A stretch of DNA of 64,000 bases from the NCBI RefSeq assembly GCF_002218085.1, contig NZ_BDUC01000004.1, positions 62,001 to 126,000 on the forward strand, written 5' to 3'. Source of the DNA: Tolypothrix sp. NIES-4075 (GTDB taxonomy: Bacteria > Cyanobacteriota > Cyanobacteriia > Cyanobacteriales > Nostocaceae). The position numbers and the translations under genes are program-made. Positions 8,875 through 16,021 of this stretch are shown here, one piece after another (positions within the stretch are counted from its first letter, which is position 1; the number at the start of each line of letters is the position of its first letter). Under the pieces are notes generated by a model. That model was given only the letters and a program-made list of their open reading frames with translations. It did not search any database and was not told the origin of the DNA.

Positions 8875-9669
8875 ATGTTCGGCGGAATTACTGGTTTAAA
8901 AGATCCCAAAGGCACAGATTGGGGAGAGCGGATGCTCAATACTGTAGCTAGCCAAACGATTCGCCATCTGTTTTCCCAAAGCGAATCAGTAGAAGTCTTT
9001 GTGCGCTGCTATCCCTCCAGCAAACTGTTGCAAGGCAGCATTGATAGCTTTAAAATGAACGCAACTGGCGTGGTGATTCGCAAAGATTTCCCCGCAGACG
9101 AAATTTCTGTAGAAACCGATGCTGTATCGATTGATTTTAGCTCGGTTTTGGCTGGTAAACTAACTCTCAAGCAACCGACTCAAGCGATCGCTAAAGTCGT
9201 TTTATCAGAAGAAGGCATTAACTACTCTTTTAAAGCGGAACTGGTTAAAAAACGCTTGTTAAACCTCACCGTACCAGCTTTAACTGAATTATCTGGCGGT
9301 AATCCAGTATCTTTCCCAGAAATTCAGGTAGAATTACTGCCAGAAAATCGTCTGCGGATTTTCGCAAAGGCAGATTTAGGCGATCGCGAACTTGTACCTT
9401 TAGATATGACTGTAACTATAGCTATTGAAAGGCGTCGGCGTGTTTCTTTCAAAGATCCGCAAATTAAACTTGATTCTGTACCAGAAGCGCAAAAGGAAAT
9501 ATCTAAAACCTTGAGCATAGCACTAGCAGATATCTTAGATAATATGGTCGATTTAGATCGCTTTGACTTGGATGGAGTAAAAATGCGGCTTAACCGTTTA
9601 GAAACTGAAGGGAAACAGTTGATTTTTAGTGGTTATGCTGAGATTGAGCGCATCCCACGTACCGGTTAA
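8875..9669 (+). CDS. DUF2993 family protein
   Basis: About 264 residues from ATG 8875; a TTG at 8833 would add 14 residues but has no better ribosome site. The start MFGGITGLKDPKGTDWGERMLN and later segments such as CYPSSKLLQGSIDSFKMNATG and LVPLDMTVTIAIE fit the DUF2993 family common in cyanobacteria and actinobacteria. It is mainly beta-strand, with no clear signal peptide or membrane helix. Related proteins have been connected with lipid or cell-envelope functions, but nothing here shows a role. A clear intrinsic terminator follows. Confidence 0.75.
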   Translation: MFGGITGLKDPKGTDWGERMLNTVASQTIRHLFSQSESVEVFVRCYPSSKLLQGSIDSFKMNATGVVIRKDFPADEISVETDAVSIDFSSVLAGKLTLKQPTQAIAKVVLSEEGINYSFKAELVKKRLLNLTVPALTELSGGNPVSFPEIQVELLPENRLRIFAKADLGDRELVPLDMTVTIAIERRRRVSFKDPQIKLDSVPEAQKEISKTLSIALADILDNMVDLDRFDLDGVKMRLNRLETEGKQLIFSGYAEIERIPRTG

Positions 9670-9700
9670 TAGCCATTTCCAATTTTAGACTCAATTAAAC

Positions 9701-9728
9701 GCCGTCTAGATGATTCTAGGCGGCTTTT
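9701..9728 (+). terminator. Intrinsic terminator after the DUF2993 gene
   Basis: GCCGTCTAGA pairs with TCTAGGCGGC (one mismatch) around a 4-nt loop, followed by TTTT. It lies about 30 bp after the stop codon. Confidence 0.75.
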
Positions 9729-9762
9729 ACGTATATTTCAAAAATCAAATATGAGTCCTAAT

Positions 9763-10030
9763 TGTAGAGACGCGAAATTTGAGCGAGCGCGTTTTGCTTG
9801 CGGAAAACACTGAAATGAGTAAGTCAAATGCCATTTTGCTTGCGGAAAACACCTTTAGGAGAAAGCAAAAGCTTATTTTGAGTAAGTCAAATGGCATTTT
9901 GCTTGCGGAAAACACCAAAAAGAGAAAGCAAAAGCTTATTTTGAGTAAGTCAAATGCCATTTTGCTTGCGGAAAACACCAAAAAGAGAAAGCAAAAGCTC
10001 ATTTTGAGTAAGTCAAATGCCATTTTGCTA
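9763..10030. repeat. 63-bp tandem repeat array starting inside a broken palindrome
   Basis: The segment AGTAAGTCAAATG recurs at 9818, 9881, 9944 and 10007, exactly 63 bp apart. Each unit also carries TTTTGCTTGCGGAAAACACC, and all but the first carry GAGAAAGCAAAAGCT. The left edge is a half copy (TGTAGAGACGCGAAATTT) of the palindrome at 444, broken at its centre. Because 63 is a multiple of three, both strands stay open across the array, with 21-residue repeating translations (KSNAILLAENTKKRKQKLIL on the plus strand, a hydrophobic Phe/Leu-rich one on the minus). I treat it as repeat DNA, not a proven gene; the plus-strand frame runs 9779-10084. Confidence 0.85.
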
Positions 10031-10094
10031 ATTAAATTCGACTTTAGCCATAGTGGCAAGAAGCACAAGCTGATTTATACTTAAAGCGATCGCC

Positions 10095-10835
10095 TCAAGC
10101 TATCCCACCATTCACACGAATATTTTGCCCTGTTATCCACCTTGCTTCATCGCTAGCAAGAAACGCTACCACGTCCGCAAGGTCTTGCACTTGTCCCAAT
10201 CGTCCTAATGCTGCCATTTGCGCGAAATGGTTTATTTGTTCTTCTGTTTTACCTTGTCTGAAAAGTTCTGTATCGGTGGGACCCGGAGAAACCACATTTA
10301 CTGTGATATCCTTTTCACCTAACTCTTTCGCTAATACCCGCGTCATTTGTTCCACAGCACCTTTGGTTGCTACATAAGCACCATATTTAGGCAACATCAT
10401 CGCTGTAGTTGATGAGGAAAAGTTGATAATCCTTCCTCCATCACTCATGCGTTGTGCAGCTTGTTGGCACGCAAAATACGTGCCTTTGACATTAATGCCA
10501 AAAATCTTGTCGAAGTCTTCTTCTGTAACTTCGGTGGTTAATTTATAAAAGGTGATGCCGGCATTGTTAACCAAAATATCGACTTTACCAAATTTTTCAA
10601 TTGTTTGGTCAAAAAGCTTGTGAATATCAGCCACTTTGCTAACATCCGCTTGTACAGAGATAGCTTGTACTTGAAGCTTTTCGATTTCTGTAACAACTTC
10701 CTGGGCTTTTTCTGTATTACCTGCATAATTAACGACAACAGACGCACCGTTGCTAGCTAATTTTAATGCGATCGCTCTTCCAATTCCTCGCGATGCACCC
10801 GTAACGATCGCAACTTTTCCAGCTAGAGATCCCAT
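10095..10835 (-). CDS. SDR family oxidoreductase (FabG-like)
   Basis: 246 residues, the usual length of classical short-chain dehydrogenases. It shows the cofactor motif TGASRGIG near the N-terminus, NNAG at about 90, the catalytic Ser in NFSSSTT, YVATK with catalytic Tyr and Lys (about 153-157), and PGPTDTELF after it. The C-terminal WITGQNIRVNGGIA is typical of FabG-like and glucose-dehydrogenase-like members. Preference is probably NADP(H); the substrate is unknown. It is not beside fatty-acid genes, so a fabG assignment would be unsafe. Confidence 0.88.
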   Translation of the reverse strand: MGSLAGKVAIVTGASRGIGRAIALKLASNGASVVVNYAGNTEKAQEVVTEIEKLQVQAISVQADVSKVADIHKLFDQTIEKFGKVDILVNNAGITFYKLTTEVTEEDFDKIFGINVKGTYFACQQAAQRMSDGGRIINFSSSTTAMMLPKYGAYVATKGAVEQMTRVLAKELGEKDITVNVVSPGPTDTELFRQGKTEEQINHFAQMAALGRLGQVQDLADVVAFLASDEARWITGQNIRVNGGIA

Positions 10836-10900
10836 ACTATTATTCTTTAATTTTCAATCAGCTTTATTGTACGGCAGTAATAGGCGTTTTAACGCTTAAG

Positions 10901-10918
10901 AGGGCACTAAAGTGCCCA
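10901..10918. repeat. Short inverted repeat (GGGCACT/AGTGCCC)
   Basis: Seven-base perfect arms lie between the SDR and pirin genes, with several T-rich stretches around. It may terminate the pirin transcript, which runs on the minus strand. Confidence 0.5.
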
Positions 10919-11042
10919 CTACAATCAAAATAACAAAGTTCCTATTTATCGTTGCTCTGCCTGGTAACGAGGGAAAAAAGGCAGGGGATAAGTTAAAAAA
11001 TGAAAATATTTCTTTCCTTTACCCCTTACCCTATTTTTGACA

Positions 11043-11759
11043 TCAACCCAAATCGAAAAGCAAGATTTCTGCACCTACTTCAGTGCTAATTTCGAGTTGT
11101 TCTTCAACGCTAATTTGTACACCATCACCGGCTCTAAGTTCTTCACCATTCAAGGTTGCTATACCTTGCGCTATTTGTAACCAAGCATAACGATTTGGCT
11201 GAACGTGATAATTTACCACATCACCAGGTTCTAAAACAGATGTATACAAATTCACATCTTGATGAATTGTGACAGCACCATCGCGTCCATCTTTGGCAGC
11301 AATTAAGCGTAGTTTTCCGCGCTTTTCTTCAATAGGAAAAGCTTTTTGTTCATATCTTGGTTTTAAGCCTTGCTTATCGGGAAGAATCCAGATTTGCAGA
11401 AAGTGTACCGGCTCAGTTTGTGAGTGATTGTATTCGCTGTGAGTGATACCAGTACCCGCACTCATAACTTGCGCTTCACCGGGAAGAATCACCGAACCCG
11501 TACCCAAGCTGTCTTTATGCTCTAGCGCACCTTCGAGGACATATGTAAGAATTTCCATATCCCGATGACCGTGAGTACCAAAACCAGCACCAGGAACAAC
11601 GCGATCGTCATTAATTACCCGCAGAGAGCGAAATCCCATGCGATTTGGATCGTAAAAATTTCCAAAGGAAAATGTATGGTAACTATCCAACCAACCAATT
11701 TTAGTTTGACCGCGTGCGTTTCTATCATGAATCAGATGGGTAACAGTATTTTGAGACAT
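11043..11759 (-). CDS. Pirin family protein (YhhW-like bicupin)
   Basis: 238 residues. The N-terminal cupin carries the pirin metal ligands in GTHGHRDMEILTYVLEG (two His and a later Glu) and GITHSEYNH. The opening DRNARGQTKIGWLDSYHTFSFGN, with FRSLRVINDDRV, is typical of the YhhW/pirin group. Related proteins bind Fe or Zn, and some have quercetin 2,3-dioxygenase activity; the physiological substrate is usually unknown. A nested palindrome about 150 bp upstream of the start may control it. Confidence 0.87.
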   Translation of the reverse strand: MSQNTVTHLIHDRNARGQTKIGWLDSYHTFSFGNFYDPNRMGFRSLRVINDDRVVPGAGFGTHGHRDMEILTYVLEGALEHKDSLGTGSVILPGEAQVMSAGTGITHSEYNHSQTEPVHFLQIWILPDKQGLKPRYEQKAFPIEEKRGKLRLIAAKDGRDGAVTIHQDVNLYTSVLEPGDVVNYHVQPNRYAWLQIAQGIATLNGEELRAGDGVQISVEEQLEISTEVGAEILLFDLG

Positions 11760-11906
11760 ACATCTACCTCGTTTTTGATGGTTATTTATATTTAAAAAAC
11801 AAGCTTTTTAGTTAACAACTCACGTATCCGCTAAGTCTTTGAATCGAGATTTTTTTCACCTGGTTGTTAACTATCTCAATAGTAACGGATGTATATATAA
11901 AATGAA

Positions 11907-11933
11907 AAGTACGCACTTAAAAGTAACGTACTT
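11907..11933. promoter_or_regulatory. Nested palindrome, possible operator upstream of pirin
   Basis: AAGTACG and CGTACTT form outer arms and ACTT/AAGT an inner pair on nearly the same centre. Composition and spacing resemble operators of HxlR-type redox regulators, which often control pirin or quinone-stress genes. This is an inference; no regulator gene of that type is in the window. Confidence 0.35.
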
Positions 11934-12165
11934 ACCAAAAGGATACTGTATATAATTGATGGTTGGAGCGTTGATGGGTGATAGTTGATGGTTGTTAGTC
12001 GTTAGTTGTTGGTGAACCACTGCGTTGCGGGGGTTCCCCCCGTTGTAGCAAGTGGTGAACCCGAAGGGTTGATAGTTGTTGGGTGTCACAAATTAATTAT
12101 TCTTAACTCTTAACTTCTAACTCCTAACCACTATCCACTAACCACTAACAACGCTCCCACTCAAC
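11934..12165. other. Repeat-rich intergenic stretch
   Basis: Together with the pirin upstream region this makes about 400 bp without a gene. It holds direct TTGATGGTTG/GTTGTTAGT-like short repeats and a dispersed element (GAACCACTGCGTTGCGGGGG...CCCGAAGGG, about 12013-12070) that recurs near 43660, 43830, 46620 and 58563. Confidence 0.6.
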
Positions 12166-12756
12166 TTATCCAGCAAGAACTGTTTTTTGAGTTTTAGTAG
12201 TAGCTGAGACACTATTACCATTTCCATTTCCATTTTCTGTGTTTGCAACTGCTGCTGCTTGCAGATGAGCATCTAAGAACCACAGTCTTTTGTCAATGGT
12301 GCGAGAAACTTCAGTATAAAGGTCTGCTGTATCAAGATCGCCTAATTCGTCAGTTTTGTCGATCGCTTCTCTAAGGTGTTTGGCATAAGGTGCAAAGCGA
12401 TCTGCCAAAGCTGTCACATGCTCCATTCCTGCCAAAATATCGGTAGGATATTCTGGTAAAATTGAATTGGCAGCAGCCATGCGAGCAGTTCCCATTGCAT
12501 ATCCGCCTAAAGCTGTTACCCGTTCAGCAAACATATCAACGTATTCTTCCAGTTCGCCGGCGATTTCGTCAAATAATTCGTGCAACTGATAAAAATCAGT
12601 TCCTTTGACGTTCCAGTGCGCTTGTTTTACCTGGGTTTTTAAGTCTGAGGTAGCTGCCAAAGTTTTGTTTAGTAATACAACGATCTGCGATCGCGCTTCA
12701 GCAGGAATATCAATACGGGTGGGGTAAAGACGAGATGATAGATTGTTGTCGCTCAT
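12166..12756 (-). CDS. dps: Dps family DNA-protection/ferritin-like protein
   Basis: About 196 residues from the ATG at 12754-12756 (MSDNNLSSRLYPTRIDIP); an upstream in-frame start would add 18 residues that do not look like protein. The four-helix ferritin fold and the Dps dinuclear ferroxidase site are recognisable: QAHWNVKG, then FYQLHELFDEIAGELEEYVD and ERVTALGG. Dps forms 12-mer shells that oxidise Fe(II) with H2O2 and shield DNA. The last 25 residues are a low-complexity Asn/Gly/Thr/Lys tail that may bind DNA. It is monocistronic. Confidence 0.88.
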   Translation of the reverse strand: MSDNNLSSRLYPTRIDIPAEARSQIVVLLNKTLAATSDLKTQVKQAHWNVKGTDFYQLHELFDEIAGELEEYVDMFAERVTALGGYAMGTARMAAANSILPEYPTDILAGMEHVTALADRFAPYAKHLREAIDKTDELGDLDTADLYTEVSRTIDKRLWFLDAHLQAAAVANTENGNGNGNSVSATTKTQKTVLAG

Positions 12757-12896
12757 GGTTTTACTTTTTTGGGTCGATAAAACTAGTCTACAGCTACTAC
12801 CTAAGGGCACGAAACTCTCTACCGATAGATGGAATTAATCGGTTTGTAAATTATTGTTACTTTAATTCAAAATTTGTAAAGCTGCAATTAGCTTGC

Positions 12897-13079
12897 TCAA
12901 TGACGATGATTGTCAATAGTGCTGAATGTACCACCAAAAAGGCGATCGCGTATCATGTCGCTGTGCAAGAAGTCATGGGGAAAACCAAGTTCAATTTGAC
13001 TGACTTCGTTCAGACGTTGCAGATGTTCTGGTGATAAGCTGACATCTAAACAAGCTAAGTTATCTTGAAAATAGACTAG
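12897..13079 (-). pseudogene. Aldo/keto reductase remnant, C-terminal ~60 residues
   Basis: On the minus strand one frame reads DNLACLDVSLSPEHLQRL, then NEVSQIELGFPHDFL and FGGTFSTIDNHRH before a TGA. This is the C-terminal end of aldo/keto reductases of the family whose members end with FGGTF..IDNH. Upstream the frame closes at a TAA just beyond 13080, and the next gene begins at 13106, so the catalytic barrel is gone. It has no start codon and is almost certainly not expressed as an enzyme. Confidence 0.75.
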
Positions 13080-13105
13080 TACTTAAAAAAGAATCTGCTA
13101 CTTTT

Positions 13106-13510
13106 ATGAATTATTATGTTATCTACGACGGTAATTGCAATCTTTGCGTTACCTTGGTGCAACTGTTAGAAACTTTAGATCAAGGCAAGCTGTTTCGCTA
13201 TATCTCCATGCAAGATGAGCAAACACTTCAAAAGTGGGGAATCACCGCTATTGATTGCGAACAGGGAATGATTTTGATTGATGGAAATGCCCCACAAAAA
13301 CGCTGGCAAGGTACTGCGGCAGCGGAAGAGATTGGACGATTATTGCCGTTAGGTAGCGTATTTGTGGATGCTTATCGGGCATTACCGGGAGTAAAATGGG
13401 TAGGCGATCGCTTTTACGAACAAATTCGCGATAACCGCTACACCATATTTGGTAAGCGTTCTAGTACCTATCAATCAGCATATTGCGTTGATGGTAGCTG
13501 TAAAAAATAG
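13106..13510 (+). CDS. DCC-family thiol-disulfide oxidoreductase-like protein (DUF393)
   Basis: 134 residues. The family is named for DxxCxxC, here YDGNCNLC (about 8-15) at the end of the first strand. It has a thioredoxin-like strand-helix start and the typical later segments GTAAAEEIGRLLP and RALPGVKWVGDRFYEQI. A second Cys pair lies at the C-terminus (YCVDGSC). Members are thought to be redox proteins, but substrates are not established. It is divergent from the decayed aldo/keto reductase. Confidence 0.8.
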   Translation: MNYYVIYDGNCNLCVTLVQLLETLDQGKLFRYISMQDEQTLQKWGITAIDCEQGMILIDGNAPQKRWQGTAAAEEIGRLLPLGSVFVDAYRALPGVKWVGDRFYEQIRDNRYTIFGKRSSTYQSAYCVDGSCKK

Positions 13511-13515
13511 TTGTT

Positions 13516-13597
13516 GTAGTAAGGGCTGAAGCGCTTTAAATTTGTAGTAAGCGCTTCAGCGCTTTAAAATTATGAGCGGTGAACCGCTCACTACGAA
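13516..13597. repeat. Inverted repeats built on GCGCTTCAGCGC and GAGCGGTGAACCGCTC
   Basis: Two AGCGCTTTAAA-type hairpins and one perfect GAGCGGT/ACCGCTC hairpin stand in tandem between convergent genes. The same type of sequence recurs after the CPBP gene (51510) and near 4240, so it is a dispersed element that may double as terminator. Confidence 0.65.
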
Positions 13598-13601
13598 TTA
13601 A

Positions 13602-14042
13602 TTACAAGCTATCAGTTTGCTGATTGAAGACTTCTAAAATCTGTCGGCAAAACTGTTTTAGCTTTTCCTCTATTTCAGGGGAAGGTTCAGATATACCAAC
13701 ACAACTCCAATTATCTACTGTAGAAAGTCGCCACACTTCGCCGCGATGGTCAAATCCTGCGACTTCCACACCGATCGCTCGACGTAAGTTATTTATCGGA
13801 TCTTGATAAAATCTAATTTGAATTAGTATACTACGACTGCGCCAAGATTTGCTGATACCAGGAAAGTGAAAGCCGATATCTATCGAGTCTGGATCGACTA
13901 ATTCCCTGGTTTCTGGATCGTTCTTCCAGGGTTTGAGATCCGATTTCGCATCAGGAAACTCAAATTTGAACAAGTTAACTACCGTCGCAATATTGCTAGC
14001 AAGTTCAACGTTTGTTGCCTGTTCAGATGCATTCACGCTCAA
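13602..14042 (-). CDS. Conserved-looking hypothetical protein
   Basis: 146 residues, soluble, with no signal peptide or membrane helix. It has regular alternation of charged and hydrophobic residues and an aromatic-rich middle (IDIGFHFPGISKSWRSRS, IGVEVAGFDHRGEVWRLSTV), suggesting an alpha/beta fold. I do not recognise the family. Codon use matches the neighbours and the stop is followed by the repeat block at 13516-13597, so it is probably a real gene. Confidence 0.6.
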   Translation of the reverse strand: MSVNASEQATNVELASNIATVVNLFKFEFPDAKSDLKPWKNDPETRELVDPDSIDIGFHFPGISKSWRSRSILIQIRFYQDPINNLRRAIGVEVAGFDHRGEVWRLSTVDNWSCVGISEPSPEIEEKLKQFCRQILEVFNQQTDSL

Positions 14043-14185
14043 TACTCCTATTTATCTGTCTTGCAATTGGGAATTATCGAATAATAGCAATTTGCGTCTA
14101 AATGCATTTATGCGATCGCTTATAAAATAGCAAATAAAATAGTAGTTACAATAAATGGTATCACTATTTGGTTGTAAATATTCCA

Positions 14186-14440
14186 ATGGAACGCGAAGCC
14201 GTAACAATCCGTTTTCCGGCTGACTTGCTTGCTAAAGCCAAGAAACTAAAATTCGTCAGCGAATCCTTGAATGATTTAGTAGTTGAGGCTTTGGAAAACG
14301 AAGTGCGACGCCGGAGGGGATGGGCAGCTCATCAACGCATTGTAGCCCGCAGCGAAACCGTCAAAGCCAAAACGGGAATACAACCCACTTCTGGGGATTT
14401 GATTCGCAGTTTCAGAGAAGGCGAAAAGCGGCGTGACTAG
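14186..14440 (+). CDS. Antitoxin of a VapBC-type pair
   Basis: 84 residues from the ATG at 14186 (a TTG at 14168 is also open). The start MEREAVTIRFPADLLAKAKK followed by SLNDLVVEALENEVRRRR is the beta-strand plus two helices of ribbon-helix-helix (CopG/VapB-like) DNA-binding domains. The C-terminal part is charged and would wrap the toxin. Its last 8 bp overlap the PIN-domain toxin gene, the usual translational coupling in such pairs. Antitoxins of this kind repress their own promoter. Confidence 0.82.
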   Translation: MEREAVTIRFPADLLAKAKKLKFVSESLNDLVVEALENEVRRRRGWAAHQRIVARSETVKAKTGIQPTSGDLIRSFREGEKRRD

Positions 14441-14864
14441 AGTATTGTGCTTAGATACTAGCGTTTGGATTCCCTACCTTATACCAGAAATTTATCAACC
14501 ACAAGCCAGAATTCTTGTAGAAGAAGCATTAAGCGTTAATTTAAGGTTAGTGGCTCCAGCTTTTGTTTGGGCAGAAGTTGGCTCTGTGTTGCGAAAAAAA
14601 ACCCAGATGCAAGTCATCACCACAGAGGAAGCACAAGGTTTTTTTGAGGACTTTTGCGAACTTCCCATTGATTACATTGAAGTAGAAGCAATTAGGGCAA
14701 AAACCTGGGAAATTGCCGAGCAATATAAGTTACTTACGCTGTATGATGCCGTATTTTTAGCTTGCGCTGAGAGTATATCTGCGGAGTTTTGGACGGCGGA
14801 TGCAGCACTTGTCAACCAACTCATACCCAAACCGGCTTACCTCCGAGAGATAGGAAAGATGTAA
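14433..14864 (+). CDS. PIN-domain toxin (VapC-like ribonuclease)
   Basis: 143 residues, starting at a GTG inside the end of the antitoxin gene. PIN-domain acidic residues are visible: LDTSVWIPY (first Asp, about 7), the conserved Glu in WAEVGSVLR (about 48), TLYDAVFLACAE (Asp, about 106) and WTADAAL (Asp, about 126). Such toxins cut tRNA, rRNA or mRNA when freed from the antitoxin. The size and the four-acidic layout are complete, so it looks functional. Confidence 0.84.
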   Translation: MTRVLCLDTSVWIPYLIPEIYQPQARILVEEALSVNLRLVAPAFVWAEVGSVLRKKTQMQVITTEEAQGFFEDFCELPIDYIEVEAIRAKTWEIAEQYKLLTLYDAVFLACAESISAEFWTADAALVNQLIPKPAYLREIGKM

Positions 14865-14920
14865 AAAAAAAATTGTCCGACTGTTGGCGATAATCCACGT
14901 TCCTAAGCAAAATATAAACA

Positions 14921-15334
14921 ATGCTGCAAATTTCCAACCAAGTAATCATCCCTGACAGCGATATCGAGATTAGTGCTATTCGTTCCCAAGGAGCAGGAGG
15001 TCAAAATGTAAACAAAGTCTCTACTGCCATACACTTGCGCTTCAACATTAATGCTTCATCCCTACCCGATTTTTATAAAGAACAACTTTTGAAACTTAGC
15101 GATCGACGCATCACCCAGGAGGGAGTTATTGTTATCAAAGCCCAAGAACACCGAACCCAGGAGAAGAACAAAGAGGAGGCTTTGAAACGACTTCAAGAAC
15201 TCATTAAAAGCGTTGCAGTGTTACCCCGAAAACGCAAACCAACCAAACCGACTCGCAGTTCTCAAAGAAAACGCCTCGATAGCAAAAGCAAGCGAGGACA
15301 GCTTAAGTCCATTAGAGGAAACATCGAGGATTGA
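14921..15334 (+). CDS. arfB: Alternative ribosome-rescue factor ArfB (peptidyl-tRNA hydrolase)
   Basis: 137 residues, normal ArfB/YaeJ length. The N-terminal domain has the catalytic GGQ in RSQGAGGQNVNKVSTAIHLR (about 21-40). The C-terminal third is a Lys/Arg-rich tail (RKRKPTKPTRSSQRKR and onward), which in ArfB enters the empty mRNA channel of stalled ribosomes. It hydrolyses peptidyl-tRNA on non-stop ribosomes. It lacks the codon-recognition domains of RF1/RF2, which excludes a normal release factor. Confidence 0.9.
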   Translation: MLQISNQVIIPDSDIEISAIRSQGAGGQNVNKVSTAIHLRFNINASSLPDFYKEQLLKLSDRRITQEGVIVIKAQEHRTQEKNKEEALKRLQELIKSVAVLPRKRKPTKPTRSSQRKRLDSKSKRGQLKSIRGNIED

Positions 15335-15379
15335 AATTTGTTCAAAACTAGACAACTATCAACAACTAGATTTAAGAAA

Positions 15380-15577
15380 ATGAATGACTCTTCGTTTATT
15401 ATTTTTATTGTCTTTGGGTGTATCTGGATATTGATGGGAGCTGTTGGCTTGATTGCAGTTCTAAAAGCTGATGGTCAAGAAATTCGGTTTGGCAAATGGG
15501 GACTTGTAGTTGCTCTGCCGATCATTATCCCGATAATCGTTACCCTGATTATTGGTGCGTTTTATCAGTATTTGTAG
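15380..15577 (+). CDS. Small two-helix membrane protein
   Basis: 65 residues from ATG 15380 (MNDSSFIIFIVFG). Two hydrophobic segments (about 6-28 and 41-62) are separated by a short polar loop (KADGQEIRFGKWG). No family recognised. It follows arfB by 45 bp on the same strand and may be cotranscribed. Confidence 0.55.
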   Translation: MNDSSFIIFIVFGCIWILMGAVGLIAVLKADGQEIRFGKWGLVVALPIIIPIIVTLIIGAFYQYL

Positions 15578-16021
15578 CAACATACAAAGATAAACTATCG
15601 ACTTCTATCAGAGAATCAGGGGAGATATACAAACGCAAAATTTTTAGTTTATACATTGTGTTTGGGATGTAAATATTTGAATTATTATCATCTATAGCGG
15701 TTCTTGGTTGAGTGAGGTACATAAAAACCTCACCACGCCAGATGCTTCAACGGAGGGAACCTCCGCAACGCACTGGCTCCCCTTCCCCTCTCCGAATTTG
15801 CGGAGAGGGGTGTCCGGAACGGACGGGGTGAGGTTCTGTATTGCACCCAACTGAAAACCGCTATATTTCATCTTCGATAGCTTCAGCCATAAAATATTCT
15901 TCCTGTTCAATGCCCCAAAAGCCCGATTTATAATCTTTATTTCTGTACTTAGTATTGACAAAATTGACTCGCTTTTAACTTGTTACGAATGTCAGATATC
16001 TGATTAGTTGGAGCGCTTTAT
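15578..16021. other. Intergenic stretch with a dispersed repeat
   Basis: About 440 bp. Positions about 15700-15862 hold a long repeat framed by AGCGGTTTT-type ends (TATAGCGGTTCTTGG ... AACCGCTATA), with a GC-rich core containing CCCTCTCCGAATTTGCGGAGAGGGG. The ends are inverted relative to each other, giving a MITE-like outline. No gene is supported. Confidence 0.6.

Noticed and set aside
9779..10084. 101-codon repetitive frame as a real gene, or the array as a CRISPR
   Set aside because: Both strands are open because the 63-bp period is a multiple of three. Units abut without unique spacers, so it is not a CRISPR. No start context or family supports a gene; kept only as a repeat with an open question.
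12735..13034. 99-codon plus-strand frame near dps
   Set aside because: It overlaps the dps start on the other strand and the aldo/keto reductase remnant, whose minus-strand reading is clearly the true one.
15692..15961. 89-codon minus-strand frame upstream of the methyltransferase
   Set aside because: It runs through a dispersed GC-rich repeat (CCCTCTCCGAATTTGCGG), so it is not a conserved protein.
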